In this document: positions 23,848 to 31,670 of the stretch, piece by piece
Numbering within the stretch: the first letter of the stretch is position 1
Layout of the letters: every line of letters begins with the position of its first letter
Source of the DNA: Lachnospiraceae bacterium
GTDB taxonomy: Bacteria > Bacillota > Clostridia > Lachnospirales > Lachnospiraceae
NCBI GenBank assembly: GCA_021200475.1
Contig: JAJQGP010000069.1
Coordinates: 1 to 34,885 of the forward strand
Reading direction: 5' to 3'
Length of the DNA: 34,885 bases
Position numbers and translations under genes: made by a program
Notes under the pieces: generated by a model
Databases searched by the model: none
Seen by the model: the letters and a program-made list of their open reading frames with translations, nothing else
Told to the model about the DNA's origin: nothing

Positions 23848-24783
23848 ATGAAACAATCCGTTTTATTTGAGATAAAAGCACTTTACCGCGACAACTTCCG
23901 CGTCACCGGTTTCACCTTCGGTGAAGGTGAGGAATCCATCTGTATCGTCGGAAGCATGCGCGGCAACGAAAACCAGCAGCTCTACGCCTGTTCCCGCCTG
24001 ATCCGCAAGCTGACTGAATTAGAAGAACGCGGGCGCATTCTGCCCGGAAAACAGATTCTTGTCATTCCCTGCGTAAATCCCTACTCCATGAACATCAAAA
24101 AACGATTCTGGACGATTGACAACACGGACATCAACCGCATGTTCCCCGGCTACGACCAGGGCGAGACCACACAGCGCATCGCAGCCGGCGTATTCCATGC
24201 CATCCAGAACTATAAATTTGGCGTCCAGTTTGCTTCCTTTTATATGCCGGGAGCTTTTGTACCCCATGTTCGTATGATGAAAACCGGATTCGAAAGTGTC
24301 GATCTGGCACAGCAGTTCGGACTTCCCTACATCGTCCTGCACGACCCGCGCCCCTTCGACACTACGACGCTGAATTACAACTGGCAGATCTGGGAGACAA
24401 ACGCATTTTCCATCTATACCACCAACACGCAGCGCATCGACCGGGAAAGCGCAAAGCAGGCCGAGGAAGCCATCCTGAACTTCATGGAAAAACAGGGCAT
24501 CATCCGCTACCGCGGCTACAGCGGCTACCATTCCCGCGTCATCGAAAGCCGCGATTTCATTCCTGTCCGCGCGGAGGATTCCGGCTTCTTCGAAGCTCTG
24601 GTACACCCGGGTGAGGAAGTCGACGAAGGGCAGCTGCTCGCCCGGATTTACGACCCGTATCTCGGTACCGTCCGCTGCACCCTGCATGCGCCCGCCCACA
24701 GCACCATCGCTTTTGTCCACGACGAAGCCATGACCTACCAGAGTACCGCAGTGCTCAAACTCATTCGGGAAGAAGATTATTAA
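23848..24783 (+). CDS. M14/AstE-like paralog with lost zinc ligands, probable pseudoenzyme
   Basis: A 311-aa protein of the same layout as the preceding one, with a comparable C-terminal domain (GFFEALVHPGEEVDEG) and a DINRMFPG motif at 94-101. The first zinc histidine of HGDE is R38 (SMRGNE) and the second is F128 (VQFAS aligned with DIHAS), while E41 and possibly E183 remain. Two of three zinc ligands are therefore missing and ordinary catalysis is unlikely. Immediate adjacency suggests a heterodimer or a binding/regulatory partner. GAGGGGAG precedes the ATG. It ends the cluster, before a terminator. Confidence 0.82.
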   Translation: MKQSVLFEIKALYRDNFRVTGFTFGEGEESICIVGSMRGNENQQLYACSRLIRKLTELEERGRILPGKQILVIPCVNPYSMNIKKRFWTIDNTDINRMFPGYDQGETTQRIAAGVFHAIQNYKFGVQFASFYMPGAFVPHVRMMKTGFESVDLAQQFGLPYIVLHDPRPFDTTTLNYNWQIWETNAFSIYTTNTQRIDRESAKQAEEAILNFMEKQGIIRYRGYSGYHSRVIESRDFIPVRAEDSGFFEALVHPGEEVDEGQLLARIYDPYLGTVRCTLHAPAHSTIAFVHDEAMTYQSTAVLKLIREEDY

Positions 24784-24794
24784 ATAAAAATGAG

Positions 24795-24840
24795 AAAAAG
24801 TGCTCCGGCCATAATACACAAAGACCGGAGCATTTCTATA
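24795..24840. terminator. Terminator between the M14 pair and the beta-galactosidase
   Basis: TGCTCCGG (24801-24808) pairs with CCGGAGCA (24825-24832). On the minus strand CTTTTTCTC follows, a good terminator for the galactosidase gene; on the + strand only TTTCT follows. Confidence 0.7.
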
Positions 24841-25029
24841 ACTCTTATTTATATACTACCACATACTGTTCTTTCAAGAATTGCACAAGTGCCTGCAGTT
24901 TCCACATCTTTTACCCAAGATGAAACGAATTAGACCAGATATTGTTCCATCAGCGATGACCCTGTAAACAAAATTTCTCCTTTCCTGTTCAGGCGGTCTG
25001 ATTTTCATCCTGCCTCAATTAAATCTCCT

Positions 25030-27144
25030 TTAAGAACCCATGGGGCAAAACACCTCCGTCTCATATGGCGCAAGAATAACATCCCCTGCCGCTTCACACT
25101 CCCCAAAAATTCGTTTCATCGGCTGTTTCAGAACAATCGTTTGCGGCATAGATTGAAAATTCAACGCAAACATCCACATCTGACTGCCCTTCCGGCGCTG
25201 CACGAGTTCCACTCCTTCCGGCGCTTCGATCAGTTCATCAAAAGGCGACAGCACACCGGTGTATTCTAACAGGAGTTTTACATTCTCTCTGGAAAATGCA
25301 CTTCCCAGATGAAGTGTACGCCCATTTCCGGTTTTCTTTTCGATCAGCGCCGCTTTCCCGGCGTAGTAGCTGTTAGAATAACAGGCAAGAATTCGCATAT
25401 TATTATCCGAATCATTTTGCAAATCATACTTTCCGGAATCACCCAGAGAAGAATTCTCTGCCAATTCCATAATATCATTGAATACTGGCATTTCCATCTT
25501 ATGCCCATCCCAGTCAGCATAAACCGGCGGTTCCGCAGGGCTTGCAAAGGTAAAATCGCGCACATCCGATCCCGTCAACTCGACAAGCAGCCCTGGCTGA
25601 GGTAGCATTACACATTTTCCATTCTCCTGCTTGTATCCGCTTCGGCAGCCCAGAATCAATGTCCCCCCATGCTCCACATACTGCTTCAGGATGTGAAGCC
25701 GTCCCCTTGTCATAATGACCGGATGCGGATAAAACAGCACCGGATACCCTGACAGCTCATCCACAGTTGTCGTTTCCCGTATATATACAGAATCATACGG
25801 CGTGTGGGTAAGCTCCGATACCTCAAAGATTGCCTCTTCGCTTACATCTGCCACACGTCGGTGCCAGGCATCCACATTTGTGTCCCATTCATTATCATAA
25901 TCCTTCAGAAGCCCGAAAGCAGCAGTAAAGTCTGCGCCGCAGAGATCATCAAGCTTTCTGAATTTCCGATAAAAGTCCTTCACCTCCCCCAGCTTTCGAT
26001 TATCACGATTGTCATAGTCCAGTATCCCATGCCAGTAAATTTCAGTCCCAAACGTACAGGTACGCCAGCGGAAAAAAGAAATATAATCTGCCCCCTGCGC
26101 GACACTCTGCATTGCCCAAAGGGTAAGCTGCCCCGGTCTGGGAGCCGGTCCCTCCATCCGTGTCGTCCAGCCATTCGCGCCAGACTGCTGCTCCATAATC
26201 CCAAAATGCGGACAGACGGAACGTACCTCTGTCAGATTCTTTGTCCAGTGACGATCATTCAAATCCGTCGCATGCAAGGGATCACGGTCAAGCCCAAATG
26301 CAAAGCTTGGATAGGAATCATAGGTATAGACATCCAGGCACTCATCCTCCATACGGTGGTTGTCCATATTCCAGAACAGACCATTTGTCGTGATAAAATC
26401 GCCGTCCTTTTTATATTTGCGGAGAATCTCCGCCTGCATCCGGCAAAAAGATACCGCGCTCTCGGAAATAAACCGATAATAATCCAGATGCAGATGCGGA
26501 TTATACCCATGGTTCAACAACGGACGCGGCACATACACCTGATTCCAGTCTGTATACGTCTGGTTCCAGAACACCGTCCCCCATGCTTCATTCAGCGCTT
26601 CCAACGTACCATAACGGTTTATCAGAAACTTGCGGAAAGCATCCGAATCTGCTTCTGAATGGAATTCGTTGGTTTCACAGTTAATCTCATTGTCAATCTG
26701 CCAGCCCACAACCGCCGGATGCCTCCCATAATGTTCACCGATTCGCTCCACAATCCGGGATACCAGCTCGCGGTACTTCAAAGAATTGTAATTGTAATGC
26801 CGTCTTCCGCCATGGCGGTATGGCACGCCTGCTTCATTGCAGTTAAGCGTCTCCGGGTATTTTTCCGTCAGCCATGCAGGAGGCGTTGCCGATGGTGTGC
26901 CAAGGATGACTCCCATCCCTTTTTTCTGGCACAAATCGAGGAAGGTGTCAAAAAAATCATATGTAACAACGCCTTCTTCCGGTTCCACCTTATTCCAGGC
27001 AAATTCAGCGATACGCACAGTCGAAATGCCCGTCTCCAGCATACGGTCCAGATCCTGCGGCCAAAGCTTCTGCGGCCAGTGCTCCGGGTAATAGCAAACG
27101 CCCATTGTCATTTTTTTCCACTGGAAATTTTGATTTTTTCTCAT
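25030..27144 (-). CDS. Beta-galactosidase, glycoside hydrolase family 42
   Basis: A cytoplasmic enzyme hydrolysing terminal beta-galactosides, probably from imported oligosaccharides. The 704 aa cover the GH42 domains: a TIM barrel (about 10-385) with MGVCYYPEHWP at the start, acid/base E153 (GWQIDNEIN) and nucleophile E318 (FGIMEQQSG). A trimerisation domain (about 395-600) and a small C-terminal beta domain follow. No signal peptide. The start at 27144 follows GGAGAAAAAGT; the open frame has six more codons without a ribosome site. The promoter is at 27354-27382. No transporter is adjacent. Confidence 0.93.
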   Translation of the reverse strand: MRKNQNFQWKKMTMGVCYYPEHWPQKLWPQDLDRMLETGISTVRIAEFAWNKVEPEEGVVTYDFFDTFLDLCQKKGMGVILGTPSATPPAWLTEKYPETLNCNEAGVPYRHGGRRHYNYNSLKYRELVSRIVERIGEHYGRHPAVVGWQIDNEINCETNEFHSEADSDAFRKFLINRYGTLEALNEAWGTVFWNQTYTDWNQVYVPRPLLNHGYNPHLHLDYYRFISESAVSFCRMQAEILRKYKKDGDFITTNGLFWNMDNHRMEDECLDVYTYDSYPSFAFGLDRDPLHATDLNDRHWTKNLTEVRSVCPHFGIMEQQSGANGWTTRMEGPAPRPGQLTLWAMQSVAQGADYISFFRWRTCTFGTEIYWHGILDYDNRDNRKLGEVKDFYRKFRKLDDLCGADFTAAFGLLKDYDNEWDTNVDAWHRRVADVSEEAIFEVSELTHTPYDSVYIRETTTVDELSGYPVLFYPHPVIMTRGRLHILKQYVEHGGTLILGCRSGYKQENGKCVMLPQPGLLVELTGSDVRDFTFASPAEPPVYADWDGHKMEMPVFNDIMELAENSSLGDSGKYDLQNDSDNNMRILACYSNSYYAGKAALIEKKTGNGRTLHLGSAFSRENVKLLLEYTGVLSPFDELIEAPEGVELVQRRKGSQMWMFALNFQSMPQTIVLKQPMKRIFGECEAAGDVILAPYETEVFCPMGS

Positions 27145-27189
27145 ACTTTTTCTCCAACCCATCTTATAATCTAATCTACGCGATAAAAT

Positions 27190-27325
27190 AGAATCCCGCT
27201 TTGCGGGATTCTCGCGCTGCCACGCGTCTGCGTAAGCAGACAGTTCCCTCTAGCGCGGCATGTGCATCCCCCGGAGGATTTTTGTCCAATAGAGAAGTTC
27301 GGAGAACTTTTCTATTGGATAAAAA
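27190..27325. repeat. Cluster of palindromes in the galactosidase leader
   Basis: Hairpin AGAATCCCGC-TTT-GCGGGATTCT is at 27190-27212. The two-hairpin module follows: GTCTGC-GTAA-GCAGAC (27226-27241) and GCGC-GGCAT-GTGC (27253-27265). A long hairpin at 27285-27319 has a 16-bp stem (one wobble) and the loop GGA, extended by T/A runs to 27279-27325. The whole cluster lies between the promoter and the start codon of the GH42 gene, so it is transcribed as leader RNA. Confidence 0.65.
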
Positions 27326-27353
27326 ATAAATCCGGCACTTCTTTTATGTCAAA

Positions 27354-27382
27354 ATTATACCCTGCAAGGGCGATTACTCAAA
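27354..27382 (-). promoter_or_regulatory. sigma-A promoter of the GH42 gene
   Basis: On the minus strand TTTGAG (27377-27382) and TATAAT (27354-27359) are separated by 17 bp; the leader is about 200 nt. Confidence 0.6.
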
Positions 27383-27557
27383 GTGTAAAATCATTTGTTT
27401 TCAGGTAATTTTATTTATACCCTGGTTCCACAATCTTTCCGACTTTCGTAAAATAAACCGCAGCTGTGTCAAAAAACAGTATCAAGCATTTTTTGAGTTC
27501 CGAAACCATTCTGGATCGTTTTACAGCTAATAAAATCAATCAAAATCAACCCTGATT

Positions 27558-27627
27558 CTTAGCTGAATCTTAGCTGAGCTAAGAAAGGTGTCGCATTTAC
27601 TGGCGAACGTACTACTTTCTTAGCCAG
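27558..27627. repeat. Cluster of TTAGC motifs, site A
   Basis: CTTAGCTG occurs at 27558-27565 and 27569-27576. The second copy forms the perfect palindrome CTTAGCTGAGCTAAG (27569-27583), and CTTAGCCAG follows at 27619. AGCTAAGAAAGG here (27577-27588) recurs at 34668-34679. It lies just beyond the 3' end of the AlbA_2 gene. The remaining bases of the gap (27383-27557) show nothing recognisable. Confidence 0.6.
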
Positions 27628-27647
27628 CGGGTAAAAACAAATCTTTG

Positions 27648-29120
27648 TTATCTGTCAGCCGTCACATACTTCTGCTTCGGACTACGCGGAGTATCCGGTT
27701 TCGTCATGAGAATGGCTCCAGCCTCAATTAACGGATCAAGATAACGCCGAAGCGCATATTGACCAGATGAAATTCCAAGATATCCAATAATCTCAGCGCG
27801 GCTTCGAGGAGTGCGGCAAAACTCAAGTAAGCCTCTTTCGTCCTGTACATTAGCGAATGATTCTTCCGAAGGAGCCGACATTTTTTTCTGTATCATTTCC
27901 GGTTTATGATATAAAACAACCTTAAAATCGCCCCGGGAATCCACAAAGACGGGGTCTGGCAAAGACTGTTTTTTCATAGCGTATCGTATGGTAGGTATTC
28001 CGGAATAACGATTCTCAGCCTTGCCCAGAGTTTCCATCGCCGTAACCAAAACCGGATTTCGTGTATCTGGCTGAGCCTGGCCAAGCTGGTCAACAGTAAG
28101 CCGCCCATATAAACCACCCGGATTGATAATTTCCATCCTGTCCGAATACATGACCAATTGTATTGGCATTCCCTCCGTATGAAAGCTATAGTCGCGGTGA
28201 ATAAGAGCATTCAGGACTGCTTCCCGAACAGCATCCATCGGATACTGTGGTAAATCCATTCTGATTCCTGTCTCTTTGTCTATTTTTGTAGCAGTACGCA
28301 TATTCTTTCGGACAAATGACAACGCATCATCCAGCATATCTGAAAGTGTTCCCTCGATGCGTTTTGTATCCGTAAACCGATTTCCGGTCAAATCAACATC
28401 TCCCATTTCGAGACCAGGTACACAGGTCGCAATGATGCTTAGCTGAGGGAAAAAAGCCTGTGGATATATTCCGAATAACAGCAGTGCAGCCAGCGTAACC
28501 TGATTATCTCTGGTAATTCCGGTAAGTTCATATTGTTGTTCCAAAGATAAAAGTGCCAGGTTTGGTCTGTCATTTCTTTTTCTGGAAAGATACTCATTCA
28601 CTTTATCAGTATCCAGAGCATTTAGGGTTACTTCTGCGACATTCCGGATATCATCACGATATTTTTTTCGAAACGCTTCGTAACTATATACCTCATACTC
28701 GGTCATGGGCTTGTCTTCGTCTCCGACCCTGACATAAGAGCCGCGCAATCGACCTTTCGCAGTTTTGAAACATGGTCTGTCGGCAATGTCAACAGGCGGA
28801 ATCTCTGCCGAGACAAAAACCAGACCATCTTCGTCACACACTGTAAATACTGGCCGCACCACCGGTGTCATCTGCTCACAATACTCCATAACCTTTTTCT
28901 GAAGATCCTGCGCATCATATACACCGACTTTGGAAAAGCCGCTCTTTTCATCCAATCCAAATATAAATGTCCCACCGCTGTTTTGGTTGGAAAAGGAAGA
29001 AATGGTATCATATAGTTTTTCAGGACAACCGCAATGAGCCGCCTTAACTTCTGTTGTCTGTTCTTCACATCCACGTAATTGAATTAACCGGATATAATCA
29101 TGAAGTTCTTTTTCAACCAT
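27648..29120 (-). CDS. AlbA_2 (Schlafen-type) domain / GHKL ATPase transcriptional regulator-like protein
   Basis: A 490-aa protein with an N-terminal AlbA_2 domain (about 10-130: EVKAAHCGCPEKLYDTISSF, SGGTFIFGLDE). A RecG-like C-terminal ATPase region (HATPase_c_4) follows at about 300-410, with AVREAVLNALIHRDY and INPGGL. A probable winged-helix segment is near the end (RSRAEIIGYLGISSGQYALRRYLDPLI). Members are usually described as DNA-binding regulators, and some work in phage defence; function here is unknown. GGAGGTGAGAAC precedes the ATG. Five repeated half-sites lie directly upstream, which suggests self-regulation. Confidence 0.85.
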   Translation of the reverse strand: MVEKELHDYIRLIQLRGCEEQTTEVKAAHCGCPEKLYDTISSFSNQNSGGTFIFGLDEKSGFSKVGVYDAQDLQKKVMEYCEQMTPVVRPVFTVCDEDGLVFVSAEIPPVDIADRPCFKTAKGRLRGSYVRVGDEDKPMTEYEVYSYEAFRKKYRDDIRNVAEVTLNALDTDKVNEYLSRKRNDRPNLALLSLEQQYELTGITRDNQVTLAALLLFGIYPQAFFPQLSIIATCVPGLEMGDVDLTGNRFTDTKRIEGTLSDMLDDALSFVRKNMRTATKIDKETGIRMDLPQYPMDAVREAVLNALIHRDYSFHTEGMPIQLVMYSDRMEIINPGGLYGRLTVDQLGQAQPDTRNPVLVTAMETLGKAENRYSGIPTIRYAMKKQSLPDPVFVDSRGDFKVVLYHKPEMIQKKMSAPSEESFANVQDERGLLEFCRTPRSRAEIIGYLGISSGQYALRRYLDPLIEAGAILMTKPDTPRSPKQKYVTADR

Positions 29121-29138
29121 GTTCTCACCTCCCTACTG

Positions 29139-29227
29139 TTCTTATGTTATCACGCAAAACATAAGAAGTAAAGAAAGAACATAAGAAAATTATCGACAAA
29201 TTCTTATGTTCTTCAGAAACATAACAA
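29139..29227. promoter_or_regulatory. Operator array of TTCTTATGTT half-sites
   Basis: TTCTTATGTT at 29139-29148 and 29201-29210, and its complement AACATAAGAA at 29158-29167 and 29178-29187, are exact copies. AACATAACAA at 29218 is a partial fifth. Starts are 19, 20, 23 and 17 bp apart, close to two helical turns. The array begins 19 bp before the AlbA_2 start codon. No clear promoter hexamers could be assigned within it. Confidence 0.75.
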
Positions 29228-29379
29228 CACTGCCATGAATATACTGCCCTTCTTACAATATAAATTGATCAGTGTTAACTTCCCGAAATTTTACGCCTAA
29301 AATCCGCTATACGCATTTTTATATGCTTTATTACAGTCCATCGCGTATCCATTGACAGCAGCGATGGACTATACTTTTC

Positions 29380-29607
29380 TTATTCCTCCGTCTCTGCTTC
29401 TGTCAAAAATTGAATGATCTCAGCATAACTTCTGTTACTGTTTGCAACTGCCTTTATAATCTCCTGTTCCTCCAGCGCCGTCTTTTTATCAAGCAGCTCC
29501 TGCAAGTCATTTACTGCCTCGTCATAAGCTGCCTTCGTGCGAATCACACGCTCCTGTGCTTTCTCTATCTTCTGTTCCAATGCTTCCATCCCGACTGTCC
29601 TTGCCAT
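29380..29607 (-). CDS. Small coiled-coil protein carried by the IS element
   Basis: A 75-aa protein, almost entirely helical and charged (EQKIEKAQERVIRTKAAYDEA, a DLQELLDKKTALEEQE block), resembling the short DUF4315-like proteins of mobile elements, though the match is by eye only. A strong ribosome site AGGAGG lies inside the end of the transposase gene, and the ATG comes 4 bp after its stop, so the two are translated together. Both fall inside the inverted repeats. Function unknown. Confidence 0.6.
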   Translation of the reverse strand: MARTVGMEALEQKIEKAQERVIRTKAAYDEAVNDLQELLDKKTALEEQEIIKAVANSNRSYAEIIQFLTEAETEE

Positions 29608-29611
29608 TTTT

Positions 29612-30259
29612 TCACTCCTCCTGCTTCCTTTGTTGCTCTGCTAATTTTTCGCTTATTTTAGCAGCCTGGTATTTTATTTGTGCCGCATCCATCCCAAATG
29701 CTTTTAAGATGGTCTTTTGTGTCTTCGTGACTGTATGATCCATCCGGTATACGTTGTCCGTCAGGCGTACCATTTCGATCTTCTCCAGTTCCTTTAACGC
29801 TGCAGGAACCGTCATATAATTCGGCTTCGTTTCCATTTCTTTCATTTCATCATTTAGATATGTATAGATACGGTTCCGCACGATCAACGCTACGAACTCA
29901 ATGAAGATTTTGCCGCCGGCTGATTCGTCTGTATAAACCCGGAGACTGTTGTTTCCAAGGTAACTCTTATCTCCGCGGAATAGCTTTTCAGATGCATCCC
30001 TGCTTTTGTATTTAACCAATGCTTCCTTTGCAGTCATCTTTTCTGATGAGATGATGCAATAATACCCTGCCAGTTTCGATTCTTTCTCTATTGCACTGAC
30101 ACGCTCCTCTGTGAACTGAAACTGCCCGGTTTTTTCGTTGTAGTGGAGAATAAAATACTGTTCAAAACCACTGCCGAATTCCTTGACTTCGTTTGTATGC
30201 TTCTTCATGCATAAATCCCGGTATTCTGCAAGCAAAAAGTCGCAGAAAACCGGGATTTT
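29612..30259 (-). pseudogene. C-terminal fragment of an IS1634-type DDE transposase
   Basis: The open frame gives about 215 aa of what is normally a protein of 500-600 aa. The IS4-superfamily signature Y-x2-R-x3-E-x6-K is intact (YKSRDASEKLFRGDK), carrying the final catalytic Glu. KIFIEFVALIVRNRIYTYL is also typical. The first two catalytic aspartates and the N-terminus are missing: the frame opens only after a stop at 30260-30262, and no transposase sequence is found between there and the right inverted repeat. A TTG at 30235 is the only possible start, without a ribosome site. It cannot act alone. Confidence 0.8.
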
Positions 30260-30261
30260 TC
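30213..30261 (+). terminator. Hairpin with T run at the broken end of the transposase
   Basis: AAATCCCGGTATTCTGC (30213-30229) pairs with GCAGAAAACCGGGATTT (30241-30257), 16 of 17, followed by TTTT on the + strand. It could stop outside transcripts entering the element, and it coincides with the deletion point. Confidence 0.5.
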
Positions 30262-30614
30262 AGCATCTCAGGCCACTTTCTTCTCTTTAGGTGTAAAATC
30301 TTACGGGAAGTTCACATATATCACGTGATGGACTGTATTTTATGAATGGTTGACAAGGCGTGTCAATTGGAACCATCAAACTTTTTTCAATATCAGTTCT
30401 TCAAATGCGAATAAATTTTTTGTCCGAGGGATCATATACGTATCCCCGATAATCAAAATCGTCATATGGCTTCGCAGCTTTCAAAACACAAAACCGCCAT
30501 AATCTGTTTACGATTTTTCCACAAGTCAATCATTTTTTCTTCACAGAGGCGTAGTATTCTTTTTACCAGAAGCAAACAACAAGTGCTTAAAATAAATCTT
30601 TCTTTTTCATACTC

Positions 30615-30652
30615 GCCGAGGTCACAGGACATGACCTCGGCCCTCCTTTTTT
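30615..30652 (+). terminator. Orphan strong terminator
   Basis: GCCGAGGTCA (30615-30624) and TGACCTCGGC (30632-30641) form a perfect 10-bp stem followed by CCTCCTTTTTT. No gene upstream on the + strand explains it; it may end a small RNA or mark the end of a lost gene. Confidence 0.7.
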
Positions 30653-30730
30653 ATCCCGGAATTTTAGATATGAATCCCCTGTCAATTACCAGTTTTTCAT
30701 AATCTCCAGTATCTCAGTCTCATAATCTCC

Positions 30731-30756
30731 AAAAGAAAAAGCTCCCTTCCGGGAGC
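30731..30756 (-). terminator. Terminator of the TetR transcription unit
   Basis: GCTCCC-TTCC-GGGAGC at 30741-30756; on the minus strand it is followed by TTTTTCTTTT. Confidence 0.8.
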
Positions 30757-30768
30757 CTGAAACAGGTT

Positions 30769-30870
30769 TTAAATGTAGGTTATACGACCTTTAGGCTGAA
30801 TATAGGTCTTCACCAGTTCCCTGTCCCGGTCATCCATGGCGTCCCAGTTATCCAGCCCGTATTTTTTCAT
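30769..30870 (-). CDS. Possible small ORF after the TetR gene
   Basis: Encodes 33 aa beginning MKKYGLDNWDAMDDRDRELV and ending GRITYI, just before the terminator. The frame stays open upstream (TKAKYEQENYFRYI) to overlap the end of the TetR gene, with coding-like composition but no ATG and no ribosome site. It may be a real small protein with an unusual start or the tail of a broken gene. Not recognised. Confidence 0.35.
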   Translation of the reverse strand: MKKYGLDNWDAMDDRDRELVKTYIQPKGRITYI

Positions 30871-30929
30871 GATGTATCGGAAATAATTTTCCTGTTCGTA
30901 TTTTGCTTTAGTTGGTATCCGCTGATATT

Positions 30930-31538
30930 CTATTCCTTTCCGATCGGATTTTTGTATGCATCGTCCGCAGCATACAGTTTCCCTATCAGAATGCTCATAT
31001 TTTCTACAATCTCATCCCTTTTTGCTTTAGTCGGATGTTCGACAAGGTATCTGGCTGACTGTGTCATGGCGCCGGTCAGAAATCGGGCAGCATAAACAGG
31101 GTGAACAGAAAGGACGTACCCTGCGGCAGCATCTCCCCTGAAATGCTCCTCCAGTTTGTCAGATATTGCGTCAGATGTAGAAAACAGCATTACGACTGTC
31201 ATTGAGCTGCTGGTAAGCGGACCAAAAGATTCCGTATTTTCTTCCACGAATTGCAGGAATGCCTTAAAAAAGGCAACATAATAGGAACGCGGATCAGGCG
31301 AGTTGCTTTCTTCCTCAGCTTTCTCAATGTATTGATTCAGCATCTCGTTAAGCACGAAGGAAAGGAAGGCGTATTTATCCGCGAAATGCTTGTAGAAGGT
31401 TCCACGCCCAACCAGAGCCCTGTCACATAGCTCATTGACAGTGATTTCCTCAAAACTTTTTTCTTTCAAAAGCTCCAGCAATGCATTCATGAGACACATA
31501 TATGTCTTTCTGATGCGCAAATCCAGATTCTTATCCAT
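30930..31538 (-). CDS. TetR/AcrR family transcriptional repressor
   Basis: A 202-aa regulator with the TetR helix-turn-helix at about 10-55 (ITVNELCDRALVGRGTFYKHFADKYAFL). The divergent C-terminal ligand-binding domain is typical of repressors of efflux pumps. It is divergent from the MATE exporter gene, so it most likely controls that gene and itself. A strong promoter is at 31642-31670 and the palindrome at 31585-31602 lies between promoter and start. GGAG is 10 nt before the ATG. The inducing compound is unknown. Confidence 0.9.
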   Translation of the reverse strand: MDKNLDLRIRKTYMCLMNALLELLKEKSFEEITVNELCDRALVGRGTFYKHFADKYAFLSFVLNEMLNQYIEKAEEESNSPDPRSYYVAFFKAFLQFVEENTESFGPLTSSSMTVVMLFSTSDAISDKLEEHFRGDAAAGYVLSVHPVYAARFLTGAMTQSARYLVEHPTKAKRDEIVENMSILIGKLYAADDAYKNPIGKE

Positions 31539-31584
31539 AGCAGATCTTCTCCACAGGAAAATTTACGAAGCATTTTTGCCGCTT

Positions 31585-31602
31585 TTGTGCATTATCGCAC
31601 AA
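31585..31602. promoter_or_regulatory. Likely TetR operator
   Basis: TTGTGC-ATTATC-GCACAA is a perfect 18-bp palindrome 47 bp before the TetR start and about 40 bp downstream of its promoter -10. Placement and size fit a TetR-dimer site. Confidence 0.5.
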
Positions 31603-31641
31603 GGCTCAAAATAATGTTCCTTGCACATTTCATTTCAAAAC

Positions 31642-31670
31642 AGTATAATGCCAAACGAGACAAATGTCAA
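31642..31670 (-). promoter_or_regulatory. Strong sigma-A promoter of the TetR gene
   Basis: On the minus strand TTGACA (31665-31670) and TATACT (31642-31647), spacer 17 bp: near-consensus. Confidence 0.75.

Larger units (their letters stand above)
29273..30316. mobile_element. Internally deleted IS1634-type (IS4 superfamily) insertion sequence
   Basis: Terminal inverted repeats are visible. The left end from 29273 is TGTTAACTTCCCGAAATTTT and continues TACGCCTAAA. The right end, read inward from 30316 on the minus strand, is TGTGAACTTCCCGTAAGATT and continues TTACACCTAAA. The element is only about 1.04 kb, and its transposase lacks the N-terminal part while both ends remain, so it is probably non-autonomous. 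It carries a second small gene. No clear target duplication was seen. Confidence 0.75.
30317..30768. other. Gene-poor region between the IS and the TetR operon
   Basis: No convincing gene. ATCACGTGAT (about 30320) is a 10-bp palindrome just outside the IS end. ATGGTT...AACCAT (30346-30376) encloses TTGAC/GTCAA. Short minus-strand frames at about 30400-30540 look coding-like (KPYDDFDYRGYVYDPSDKKF) but have no start or known family, so they may be a remnant. Two terminators are listed separately. Confidence 0.4.

Noticed and set aside
27279-27325. Long hairpin in the GH42 leader as a terminator
   Set aside because: Neither strand has a T run after the stem, and it lies between promoter and start codon.
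29139-29227. Repeated TTCTTATGTT as a CRISPR or replication iteron array
   Set aside because: Half-sites are only 10 bp and in both orientations, without spacers or a replication gene; an operator fits better.
30466-30702. 78-codon + strand open frame
   Set aside because: It reads through a strong terminator hairpin and has no recognisable domain or ribosome site.
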